From Ichthyophthirius multifiliis (Eukaryota > Ciliophora > Oligohymenophorea > Hymenostomatida), in contig NW_004086432.1 in assembly GCF_000220395.1 (NCBI RefSeq), forward strand, positions 1 to 64,000: a stretch of 64,000 nt of DNA, given 5' to 3'. Below the pieces are notes generated by a model. That model saw only the letters and a program-made list of their open reading frames with translations. It did not search any database and was not told where the DNA came from. Positions 1 through 14,314 of the stretch are shown here, piece after piece (position 1 is the stretch's first letter; every line of letters starts with the position of its first letter). The position numbers and the translations under genes were made by a program.

Positions 1-659
1 TATATATATATATATGTAATATATATTTATTTTATTATGTACATATTTATATATAAATTTTTTTAAAATATTTTTAAAAAATAATTAAATATACTATTAA
101 TGAAATAAAAAATTATTCATAAATAAATTTTAATAACTGATTACTTATTGTTACAACATTGGGAATCTTAAATTCTAAGTATATTTTTATATAATATAAT
201 TTATATTATATTTTTATGGATTATTCAATTGTTTTTACTAAAATTTTATATATATATTATTTATAATCTTTTTTGTGAAGTATGTTACCATGTGTAAATT
301 TAAATAACCATAGTTAGAGTTAAACCTTTAAATAATTGATAGGAATTAAAAACACATACAATATGTTTTTTAGTGCTTTTCTATAATTTTTGCTTAAAAT
401 AATTAATATTATATTATATTTAATAAACAAAATATTATTAAAATAAAAAATACAAATTATTTTTAAAATATTAAAAAAAAAAATATATAAATTCTTAAAT
501 TTTATTATTATAAATATTCTTGAAAAATATTTTAATATATATTCTTAAATATTAAATAATATTAAAATTTATATTAAAAAGAAAAAAAGATGATTATAAA
601 TTAAAATATACAATAATAATAAAATATTAAAACGATTTAATACCATTTAATATCTGAAG
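1..659. other. Intergenic A/T-rich spacer, left edge
   Basis: No gene is recognised here. Bases 120-380 are slightly less A/T-extreme than the rest but give no convincing protein on either strand, even with TAA/TAG read as Gln. The stretch just before 660 is the upstream region of the Sey1-like gene. Confidence 0.5.
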
Positions 660-1511
660 ATGGACAATTAAACAAGTAAATATTTAATCTAAATTCCCCA
701 AAAAAATAAAAATAAAAATAAAAATAAAAAACTAAATAAATAATATAGAAATGTATTTCCTAAATTCCTAATAGAATCCGGCTTAAATAACTCTGAAAAA
801 AACTATAATATAATATCCATTATAGGAGCTTAAAATTCAGGAAAATCAACACTCTTAAATATATTATTTGGCACAAATTTTTAAGTTTTATAATAAAAAA
901 GTAGAGTATAAACTACAAAGGGGGTATGGATTTCCAGAGATATAGAATAGAATTTAATAATTTTAGATGTGGAAGGTTCTAATAGTCGTTAAAGAGGAAA
1001 AGTTGAAAAAACTTGTGGAGTATTTTTTTATATATATATATTTATATATAATAATATTATTTTTTTTATTTTTATACAAAAAAAAAAAAAAAAAAGTTTT
1101 ATGAAAAAACAACTGCTTTATTTGCTTTGGCGATTTCTTAAATTTTTATAATAAATTTAAATACTCTTGTATTTTTTTTTATTAAAGACTAATATATATT
1201 TCTATTTAAAATATTAATTAAATAGAATATAGGACATGAATCAGAATATAATATTATAAAAATTATATTAGAAATGAATCTAAGATTGTTCAAAAAAAAT
1301 GACCAAACTAAATAAATTTTAATCGTTTTAAGAGACTTTAATGATTAAAATGATGATTTTAAAGTAATTTGTGATGATCTACTATAAGAAATACAGGATA
1401 TTTGGTAAAATGATATTATAAAACCTTAAGAATTTTAAAATGTGGACTTAAAATAACATTTTAAAATTAATTTTTATAAATTAGCGCATTATCATTATGA
1501 GATTGAAAAGT

Positions 1512-1560
<49 letters not shown>

Positions 1561-3587
1561 TTTAAAAAACTAATAAAATATACCTATATATTTCCTTTTC
1601 TTTATAAAATAAATATAAAATTTTATTTTTTTTCCTAATAAAATAAAAAAAAAGATTTAATAAATAATTATTTGAATTAAGAAATTAATTTGTACATTAA
1701 AATAATTAAAATTTTTTACTAAAAGACTATAAGTAAAGTAGTAATTTACCTATTGATGCTTTAGAAGAGTTAATTAAAAATTTATGGGAAACAATAAGAA
1801 ATAATTAAGACTTGAATTTACCAAATGCGAAAATTTAAGCAGCTTAGATTAGATGTATTAAAATTTAAGAATAGTCAATCAATTTTTTTTCAGAAAAGTT
1901 TATTGAATTAAAAAAAAAAGCCGAAAAAAACATTGTAGAAGATTTTGGAAAACAAACAAATTAGATTATTTAATAAAGTACTGAATTTTATGACGAATAA
2001 ACTATTTATTATTAAAACGAAATCAAATAGGATATTAAATAAAGACTTTATGACGACTTAATGATGAAAAGTAAGGATGCTTTTATCAGTTATATGAACA
2101 AAGTTTAATAAGAATTACTTAAATAAAATTAAAAAAGTTTAAAAAAAATAAAATAAAATTAATAATGTAAATTATTTTTTAAAAAATAAATATATATATA
2201 TATATAAATATATATATATATATGAATATATTCATAAAAATATATTTTTTTAAATATGTATATTTATATATATATAATATTATAAAAGAAAACTTTTGTA
2301 ATACAATTTAATAATTAGAAAAACTAATAAATTATACAATATAATATTTTAATAATATAATATAATGTAGTATTCCATTCTAATAATGTTTATAACTATG
2401 GGAAATTTAAAAAATATATGAATTATTTAAATTGTAAATAAATAATTTCTTTGAACAAGAAAAGAATATATGTTTAACAAACTATTTAAATTAAAAAATA
2501 GAAAATTCAAAAAACGAATTAGAAAAATTCATTACTGATTAATTTTACAATTTAAACTATTAATTTTGGGATTTAATAAATTAATATTATTCTAATTTAA
2601 AAAACGAAAATTAATCCCTTATTTTATAAGATTTAAAATCTTATTTTTCTAATAGAAAAATAGCAGATTGTATAGATGATTTTGATAATAAAACAGATTA
2701 AAATATAAAAAAAATAATTTATTTAAAATCTAAAGATTTATTATATTATATTATTTAATAGTAAAATTTTTAGATATATATATATAATTATATTATAATT
2801 AAAAAAAAAAATAGATTTAAAAAATAGTTTCTTTATGATAATGAGGGATTATCTTTGAATTGGAAAATATTAGATGATGAAATGATTAGAGTGAAATATT
2901 TAAATCATAGAGATAAAATTATGGTTTTAATTAATGATTTTGGTTACTATTTTATTAAATGTGAAATTAGAAATAATTTGGATCTTTCTTTTTCTTCTTC
3001 TTGTTCTTCAAGTAGTAATTAAAATAATGCTTTTCTTGCCAATTATAAATCTTAGAAAAGTAATTTTTTTGTTTTGTTTTTAATTTCTTAATCTTTTTTT
3101 TTTTACAAAGAATGTATTTTAGTATTAAATTAAAACTAAAGTTAAATAACAAAGGAATATGAAATTCTTCTTGAAAAAAGCCAATTGAAAAAAATATAAG
3201 ATTAATTTAAAGAATAATCAGAAGATATATATAAAGATGTTTTAAGAAAAAAAGTATAAAAACTAAAAAAAAAAATACTTCAATTTAAAATAAAAAAAAA
3301 AGAATATGAATTTTGTATAAGGAATACCTAAATGGATATGGATTGCTTTAGCTTATTTTATGTATGATGATGTTTTAAGATGGCTAAATAATTATTATGT
3401 AGTCTTTAATTTAATTATTATAATAATTTTATAAATTGCCTTTTATTATATAGGTAAATAAAAATATTTATATTAATTAATTATTATTTTATATATAGGA
3501 TATGGTTATTTACCTTTAAAAATTGTTAAATTTTTAATAAACTTTTTTGTAGATTATATATATTAATAAATAATAAAACTAAAATGA
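660..3587 (+). CDS. SEY1: Sey1/RHD3-type ER-fusion dynamin-like GTPase, multi-exon
   Basis: Membrane-anchored GTPase of the Sey1/RHD3 family (functional counterpart of atlastin), which fuses endoplasmic reticulum tubules. Seen in sequence: P-loop GAQNSGKSTLLN near 830-870, switch motif TTKGVW near 915, G3 DVEGSN near 970, and the G4 region LIVLRDFND near 1320-1350. A helical middle region includes NLWETIRNNQDLNLP near 1780. The C-terminal membrane hairpin starts GIPKWIWIALAY near 3320. Introns read as 1020-1096, 1169-1225, 1510-1654 and 3454-3498, with at least two more between about 2167 and 2815 whose ends I could not fix. The start is the first ATG in frame with the P-loop; the stop is TGA at 3585-3587. 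Compared with family consensus, the residues after DVEG are SNSRQRGK rather than the usual D-x-R-E-R-G. Identification is confident; exon borders in 2160-2820 are not. Confidence 0.88.
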
Positions 3588-3986
3588 TATAAAAAAATTC
3601 ATTTTTAAGAAAAAAAAAAAATAATATTATTTATATAAATAAAATAAATTTAATTTAATTTTTTTTATAATTAATATTAATATATATGTGTTAAAAATAT
3701 TTAACATTAAAAGAATATAAAAAATATAAAAATATAATAATATAAAAATATCAAAATATCAAAATAAAAAATATAATTATATAAAAATATAAAAATAAAA
3801 TAATATAATAATATAAATTATATATTAATATAATAATATAATTAAATAAATATATAAATATATATTTATTTATTAATATAAAAATATATTAAAAAATTGT
3901 TTTTTTTATAATTTATTTTTTATTTTATATTTATTAATTTTTTAGAAAAAACTATTAATAATCTTTTAATAGAAAAAATATAATAC

Positions 3987-4028
<42 letters not shown>

Positions 4029-4189
4029 TTTTTGTCAACAATTACATAATAAACTAAAAAAAATAGACTATAAAAATGTATATTAATTAATCTTTTTTTT
4101 TTTTTTTAATTGAGTTTTTATTTAAAAAAAAAATACAAATAAATATAATAAAAACAATTTATATTTGATATATATATATATAATATTTA
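3588..4189. other. Intergenic A/T spacer between convergent genes
   Basis: Nearly pure A/T, with short TA runs around 3992-4023 and loose AAAATAT-type tandem sequence around 3715-3830. It separates the 3' ends of the Sey1-like gene and the small secreted-protein gene. No coding or RNA gene seen. Confidence 0.5.
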
Positions 4190-4876
4190 TCATAATTCTT
4201 TTTTTTATTTATTTTTTCTTTCTTATTCTTTTTTCTTTTTTAAAGCTTCTCTTTTAGCCTTTACTTCTTCTTTTCTTTTCTCATCATAATTTTTCATTTT
4301 GCTTTCTATATCTTATAATTCTTATTATTTTTATTCATTCTATACTTTATAGAATTATTCATTTTTTTCTTTTTATTCATCATGTAATTAAATAAACTTC
4401 ATAATATCATTTTATATTTCATTTAATTCATAAGAACTTCCCTCATCTTAATATTTTTCTATATTATTAGTCTTAAACATTTAAGGATATTAATCTTATG
4501 AATACTTTGAAGTATTGATAATTGAAATTATTTCAGCTGAATTATCATTGAAATCAATATAATTATAACATTCCTCTATTAAATCAGTTAATATAAAATT
4601 TTACATTTATTTTTTGTTTAATTCTTGTAAAGTATTTATAAAATCAGTATATGAATTTCCCAACATAGTTTCGATGTGTTATCTAGCTGTTGCTATACAT
4701 ATAGAGAATTAAAGCTTTTATTTTTAATCATATTTTGTATTTATTTCTTCTTAAAATTCATCTTATTATATATATTATTATTAATAATATTATTTTTAAA
4801 AATTACTTATTTCCTATTTTTCCTATTAGAAAGAAAATACTAATAATAAAGTTATTAAAATAAATGTATATTTCAT
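4190..4876 (-). CDS. Secreted/ER-lumen protein of unknown family, signal peptide plus C-terminal KKEL
   Basis: A single-exon gene of 228 codons; I do not recognise the family. The protein starts MKYTFILITLLLVFSF, a clear hydrophobic signal peptide. It continues as a Gln/Glu/Lys-rich helical protein with only two cysteines in the mature part (in FSICIATARQ and EECYNYID). The last third is strongly charged (K/E/R-rich) and probably coiled coil. It ends with KKEL before TGA at 4190-4192, which resembles KDEL/HDEL ER-retrieval signals. No membrane segment follows the signal peptide. Inference: soluble protein of the secretory pathway, perhaps held in the ER. It lies head-to-tail upstream of the PLK 3' end on the same strand. 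The start is the first in-frame ATG ahead of the hydrophobic stretch. Confidence 0.72.
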
Positions 4877-5295
4877 TTTTTGTTATATTTATTTTTTTAA
4901 TTTAAGATTTTTTTTTTTTTTTTTCGAAATTATAAAAAAAGATTTGTATAAAATTAATTTTTTTAAACACTTGTAATTTTTTTTGTTTAATTAATTTTAT
5001 TAAATAAATATGTATTAAATTAATAATTTTATTAAATAAATATTATATAGAGAAATTAATAATTATCATTAAAAAATTATGGTTATTAATAAATTATAAA
5101 TAAATGAACGCACAAAAAAAACAACAAAGCAAAACAAAAACATAGTATTTTAAATATATTTATTTATATTTACATTATATATAATTATTTTATTTTTTTT
5201 TTAAAAATAAATAAAATATTCAATCATATAAATAAATATATAAAAAAAGAGAGAAAAAATAACCATATAAAAAAAATGAAAAAGTAAAGCATAAA
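4877..5295. other. Intergenic A/T spacer
   Basis: Contains poly-T/poly-A runs (for example near 4905-4924) and no supportable gene. It is the 5' flank of the secreted-protein gene and the 3' flank of PLK. Confidence 0.5.
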
Positions 5296-7475
<2,180 letters not shown>

Positions 7476-7725
7476 ATATATATATATATATATTTATTAT
7501 TTTTGTTTGATTTATTTGTTTTATTTTATTATATTTATTTTATATTATTAATATTTTTATTTTGTTTTTTTGAATTGTTATTAAGTTTTTTTGTTAATAA
7601 TGAAAATGTATATAATAATAATAATTTAAATTATATATATTAATATAATAAATTTAAAAAAATAAAAATTTAATTATTTATATCATTTTAAATAAATAAA
7701 TTAACTCTTTTAATTTAGTTTTTCT
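7476..7725. other. Short spacer between PLK 5' end and RING gene 3' end
   Basis: A/T-rich, with a TA run just upstream of the PLK start codon (7475-7491). No gene seen. Confidence 0.4.
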
Positions 7726-8118
7726 TCATATATTTGAATTATTATTTTATTAAATTTAAACTTCTTTATAATCTAAAAATTAAATTTATTAATTAGGTGT
7801 GTTTTAATCTGGATTACCTTAAGGGGTATGTTCTATATTATTTTAAATTTAATTATTTTGTATATGTTAATTCTCATCATTAGATTATTATTAACCTTAA
7901 TTTTTTAATTACAATTTTTAAATATTTAATGATTACTGTTCCACTGGCTAATAAATATCTTAATCCAAATTTTACAATTTATTATTAAATTATTAAGAAA
8001 CATCTAATTGTTTAAGCCATTTAAGAGCGTTAGTTTCACCTTATTAAAATTATTTCTATAATACTAATAAATTTAATTCTTATCGACAATAAGGACAATT
8101 CTATATAAAAATTATATA

Positions 8119-8157
<39 letters not shown>

Positions 8158-9767
8158 TTATTTATTTATATATTTATATGAATTTTTATATATATATCTT
8201 TATTATTTTTATATATATTTTTCTATATAAAATTATATATCTATATAATTATTACTTCGTTTTTTTTTAGCCAATCTACAATACACATATTATGAAATAT
8301 ATGTTTACAATATGTTATTCTTAATTCATCTTCATCTACGAAATCACATAAACATACTACACAACTTCCTGTATCTTATTACTTTGATTTTTTAAATAGT
8401 TAATCTTTTATTTCTACAAACTTTACTACTGGTATATATTTATCTAAATCATCAAAACCCAAAGTTTTCTATTTATTTTTTTATCTCTATTTTATATATT
8501 AATTTTATATTCTAATTTAAATAAAAATACCTATATTCTTTATTAAGCAAAAAGTTAATCTCTTTTATATATTTAATCTATTTTTATTTATATTATAAAT
8601 ATATATTAATATAAAAATTATACATAGACAAATTAAAGCAAAAACAAGAGAAATCCCTATTAAACAAGAAACTGTGATATAAATAATTTTAAATAAAAAC
8701 TCATTATCATAATTTTATTCTTTTAAATTATATATTATTCCAAACCAACTTAAAGAATTACTATTTTCAATTCTAATTATAAATATAGAATTATAATTAT
8801 TATTGTTTTTTTGATTTGATTTTGGACCAACAATTTCCACATTAAAAGCATTCAGTTCGTAAAAAGATTATTCAAGTTAATTTAAATTTTTATAAGGTAA
8901 ACTTGTTTATTTAATACCTTTAAACTTCATATAAACATCAAAATCACCTTCTAGTCTTTCCATTTATAATATATAAGATTAATCATTTTAATTAAGATTA
9001 AAATATAAATATTTAATATCATTAGGTTAAATGAGAAAACTCTATACTAAGCCTTAAGTTAAATTATTTGCATATTTAGAGCAATCAAAATCTATAAAAT
9101 TTACTGAACAATTACATTTCCCATGACTTTGGCAAACTCCTTAAGGATTATTACAATTATTAGGACAATCATAATCATCTTTTTTTAATTTTTTTAATTT
9201 TTTTTATTTTTATTATTACCATCTTAAAAAACTTATAAATTATATAAAAATGAATTTTTTTGAAAATTTATTATAGAAATATATAAAGTCTAAATCTATA
9301 TTTAATCTAAAGTTAAATATAATTAATGTACATTAATATTTTAATAAAAACCTATATTTGTATAAATTAATCACTTTTATTTATAATAAATAAATAAATA
9401 TACTATCAGCATCAAACATAATTTTATTTCTTATTAAATCATCTGGATTTTTTATTGTTTATAAAGTAGATTTTTAAAATTAATTATTATAAAATATTAA
9501 TGCAGGATTTGGATTTAATGTTTAAATATTATATGAGAGTTTAATAATAATGAATTATTTAGTATTTTAAGGTAATTATATATCAATTAAATTTTAAAAA
9601 TCAGTCTTTATAATATTAAATAATTATAATAAATAAAAAAAGAATAAATATACTTAATTTTAATTGATTTACTCAAAAATAACTTATTTTAATCCTAAAC
9701 AAAATTAAAAAATAAAAAATAAACTAAATAATTTAAGATAAAACTATTTTATTTTACAAAAATTCAT
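7726..9767 (-). CDS. Type I membrane protein with EGF-like module and cytoplasmic RING-H2 finger
   Basis: Probable membrane-bound E3 ubiquitin ligase. Order from the N-terminus: signal peptide (MNFCKIKQFYLKLFSLFF then IFQFCLG); an ectodomain; an EGF-like cysteine cluster (CPNNCNNPQGVC...HGKCNC near 9110-9170); a further extracellular region; one strong transmembrane segment (TVSCLIGISLVFALICLCII near 8640-8690); then a RING-H2 finger. The RING reads CVVCLCDF, then YCKHIFHNMC, then after an intron (about 8106-8268) NCPYCRQ, giving the C3H2C3 ligand order. The tail is Gln/Asn-rich and ends at TGA 7726-7728. Further introns lie near 9600-9660, 9360-9410 and 8470-8640. The start ATG (9765-9767) immediately precedes the signal peptide. 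Substrate and compartment are unknown; the topology implies a RING facing the cytosol. Confidence 0.8.
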
Positions 9768-11700
9768 TTTTTTTTATTTTTAATAATTTATTTTTTTTAT
9801 ATTTATATTTAAAAATAAAGAAATAATCCACAAAAATATTTTAATTAAAAAAGACGATTAAAAAATACTGTTATTAAATTAATTAAATAATAAAAAAAAT
9901 ATAAAAATAAAATTGTATTTATATGAAAAATAAAAATTATAATTATATATATATATATATATAAATATAAATGAATATATATAAATATATATCTATATAT
10001 CTATTTATATATATATTTATAGTTTATTATATATTAAATTTTATATTATTATTTTTTTTAATGATTTTTTATTTTTACATCTTTTTATTTATTTTTTTAT
10101 TTTGTTTAATATAAGTATTAAATATATACATATTTTATTATTTTTAGTTTAATCCTTTATTTCTTTTCAAATAATTATCTTTATTTTATTATTTAATTTT
10201 ATTTATTTTTAATAATAAATATAGCATTTATAATTATAATTTTATACCTTTATATTTTTTTATTTTTTCATTTATATTTATTTTAAATTTTTTAAATTGT
10301 ATTTTTTTATTATTTCAATTAAATATTATTTAAATATATTAGTTTTTTTTATAACCTCCATTTTTATTACTTAATTATATAAAGGATTATAAATAAATTA
10401 ATTTAGTATATTTGTACTTATCTACTATTTTTACTAAAAAAAAATTATAAACAAAAAAAACATCAATATTAAGTATTATTTTATATAAAATATTCATATT
10501 CCTTATAATGTATTACAAATGTTATTTAATAATATAATTATATATAAAAATTATTAAATTAAATATTATATATATTTTCGTATAGTTATATAAAATTATT
10601 TTAAAAATAATAATTATAATTAATTAATGTTATAAAAAAAAGATATGCTTAATTCTTTTCTGATATAGTAATATGATTAATAATTAAAATAAACAATATA
10701 TATATATATATATATATATATTATTTTAATTTTAAATAAAATATTTTTATTTAATATTTAATATATATATAATTTAAATATTTATATTTATAAAAAATAT
10801 TAAGTTATTTTTTTTTATTATTAGAATTTTAAAATTTTTTCTTTTTTAATTCATTTTTTTTGTTGTTTAAAATTTCATAAACATTTTATAATTTCACGTT
10901 TATTTTTTGTTTTTAAAAATAAATAAATTAAAAATTAATCAGATCTATTTTAATAAAGCAAAAAAATTAAAACAAAAAAATTATTATATAATATTTATAA
11001 TTTGTTGTAAAATTAATATTTTAAAGTTTTAAAACTTTATAATTAAAATTTTAATTTAAAATTTTAATTTATATTTTAATTTAAAAGAAAAATATATTGA
11101 ATATTTCTTTTTTTAATAAAAATAAAATTAATTAATATTGTTAATAAATTAATATATGAATTATTTTTTTATTTTTATAATATTAAAAAAAGAATACAAA
11201 TTATTTTTATTTATTTTAAAATTAATATATTTTTAAAAATTAATTTTTTTTTTATAATTTACTTATTTTTTATAATATCTTTTATTGAAGTATTATATAC
11301 AAATAATAAAAATATGCCTAGAAAATAATAAAAACCTAAATTATTATTAAATCATATATTCATTTATATATACTATGATTTATTTTGTTTTAATTATAAT
11401 ATATAATAAATATTTTTTTCAAAATAAAAAATTAATCAAATATTTTTAAATTATTTAAATATAATAATTACTAAAAGAATTACTATTACTATTCATTTGT
11501 TTATTTATGAAAATTTCTGTATTTTTGTTACAGTTATTTCAGTTTTGATTGTAAATGCTGTAAATATGCAAATACACAAGAAAATAATTTAAAAATTAAA
11601 TAAATAATAATATTAACTATATATTACATAATTTTTTTAAATTTTTAACTAAAAAATAAATAAATAAATAAAGGATAAAAAAATAACATAATACTTAAAA
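9768..11700. other. Long intergenic spacer, divergent promoter region
   Basis: About 1.9 kb of extreme A/T between two divergently transcribed genes. I found no coding region or structured RNA. Bases 11,480-11,580 are less A/T-extreme and contain a 13-codon ATG-to-TGA frame (11507-11548). This could be upstream regulatory or leader sequence of the giant gene, but nothing proves it. Confidence 0.5.
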
Positions 11701-14247
11701 ATGTTAAAAATATATATAATATACTTATATTTCATTTAACTTTTTTTATCTTAATCTTGTGAGCCCCATTAATACATATAATCAGGCATATGTAAAAATT
11801 GCGACGCTAAATGTTCATCTTGTCATTTTGAAGACACTCAAAATACTACAGTTTGCACATCATGCTACTTTCCTTATAGTCTATAAAACACCTAATGTGT
11901 CCTATATTGCAGCCTAAATACATATTCAGAGGAAAACGTATGCATATAGACATGTCCTAAAGGCAAATATGCTGATAAAGATACTAAAAAATGCGAAAAA
12001 TGTGATAGTACATGCAATTAATGTACAGGATCTTCATAAAATAATTGTCTAGAATGTAACTATGGGAAATATTTAACAACAGAAAACAGCTGTGTGTAGG
12101 ATTGTCCTTAAAAATATTATAAAGGGGATAATTTTAAGTGTTTAAAATGTATGAATAATTGCCTTTAGTGTAATTCTTTAGAAATTTGTTAAGAATGTGA
12201 TAATGGGTTTTTATTTAAAGGAGAAGTGAATTTTTCATGCGTTAGTATATGCCCAGATGGTGAATATGTAGATTTTTTTTAAATAAGATGCTTAAAATGC
12301 AATATTATGTGTAATAAATGTACTCAATATGACACATGTATAGATTGTAGGAATAATATGTACTTAACAAAGGAAAAATAGTGTACTAAAATATGCCCAG
12401 AAGGATAATTCGGCGATTAAAAAGAATTTAAATGTACAGATTGTATTGAAAATTGCTAAAAATGTTAAGATTAGGCTAGTTTTTGTATATAATGTGTATA
12501 AAACTATGTTTTATATTAAAATAAATGTCTAATAGAATGTCCAGAAAAGACTTTTAAAATACTGGATATATAAAATATATATATTTGTGAAAAATGTGAT
12601 GCTATGTGTTTATCTTGTAGTGGAAAAAATAGTAACCAATGCATTTCTTGTATAGATGGGTATTTCTTAAATATAGATAACTAATGTATATAAACATGTC
12701 CGGATTCCTATTTTGGTGATTTAAATGATTTTAAATGTAAACCATGTGATACAAATTGTCTTAAGTGTACAGGAAATATTAATAATTAATGTACTTAATG
12801 CAAAAATAATACATTTTTATAAATTAATGTATGTCTATCGGAATGTAGTGATTCTTATTTTGCAGACATAAAAGATTTTAAGTGTAAACCATGTAATTTT
12901 AAATGCAAAAAATGTGAAAAAACAAGCCTAAACTGCCTTGAATGTTCCATTGGTTATTTTTTAGATTAAAATAGTTGTGAAAGTTAATGTCCTATAGGAA
13001 AGTTTTAATTAAATGGAATTTGTGAAATCTGTGATATTTCATGTGAAAATTGTTTCGGGAAGTTAAAAAATTAATGTGTTTCTTGTAAAACTAATACATA
13101 TCTAAATAATTTAAATGAATGTAATAAACTTTGCCCAGAATTATATTTCCCTAATAAATTAACTTTAAAATGTGAAAATTGTGATTAATATTGCACCATA
13201 TGTACCGGTCCATCAAACAACTAATGCCTAAAATGCTAATAAAACGCCTTTTTATATAATAATACATGCCTACAGGAATGTCCTATTAATTATTTTAATG
13301 ATCTAAAAGACAATACATGCTAATAATGTGATTAAAAATGCACAAAATGTACCATATCATCAACTAATTGCTAATAATGTGCTTTAAACAACTTCTTAAA
13401 CAATAATGTATGCTCAGAAACGTGTCCTATAGATAAATATAAAGATATATATAAAAAAACATGTGAAAAATGCCACGTTTCATGTCTAGAATGTACTGGA
13501 GAAGGTCCTAATAAATGCCAATAATGTTATTTAGGTTCATTTTTGTCTATTTAAAATAGTTGTATTGATAAATGCCCTTCTATGTATTTCGCCACGTCAA
13601 ATTATACATGTAAACCTTGCCATATTTCATGTCTTGAATGTACAGGCGAAAATTAAAATTAATGTCTTTTTTGTTAAAAAGGTCTTTTTTTTTTGAATAA
13701 TAATAGTTGTGTTTAAGAATGTCCGGAAAAATTCTATAATGATTTAAATAGCTTTTAATGTAAAAATTGTTATATAAATTGCCTTTAATGCACTGGTGGA
13801 GAAATATATTAATGCACTAAGTGTATTAATAGACTCTTTTTGGATGAAGGGAGGTGTAAAGTGGATTGTGAAGGCTCTTAATATGCAGATTTAAAAGAAT
13901 TTTAGTGCAAAAGTTGTGATTAGAAGTGTTTTAAGTGCGTTAATTAAGCCAGCTTTTGCCTAGAATGTAATTAAGGGTACTTTCTTCAGAATAATTCTTG
14001 TGTAGATTAATGTTAGGGAGCATTTTATAAAGATTTAGAGACTAAATAATGCAAAAGTTGTAATATAAACTGTAGTTTATGTGAATAAAATAGCGAAAAT
14101 TGTATTTAATGCAAGGATTCATTTTTTTTAGACGAAAAAAAATGTATGGAAATATGTCCTGATGGTAAATTCGGATTTATATAAAATTAAAAATGTGAAA
14201 ATTGTGAAAATAAGTAAAAAAAAAAATTAAACATATATATATCTATA

Positions 14248-14314
<67 letters not shown>

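Noticed and set aside
1-20. Telomere at the window start
   Set aside because: The TA dinucleotides are not the C4A2/G4T2-type telomere repeats of hymenostome ciliates.
250-340. Weak inverted repeat that might be a tRNA
   Set aside because: No cloverleaf, anticodon arm or T-loop consensus can be drawn.
11480-11580. Possible small gene or first exon upstream of the giant gene
   Set aside because: The only ATG frame (11507) ends after 13 codons. Removing GT-AG pieces of 15 or 24 nt does not open it. The composition is only mildly different from the spacer.
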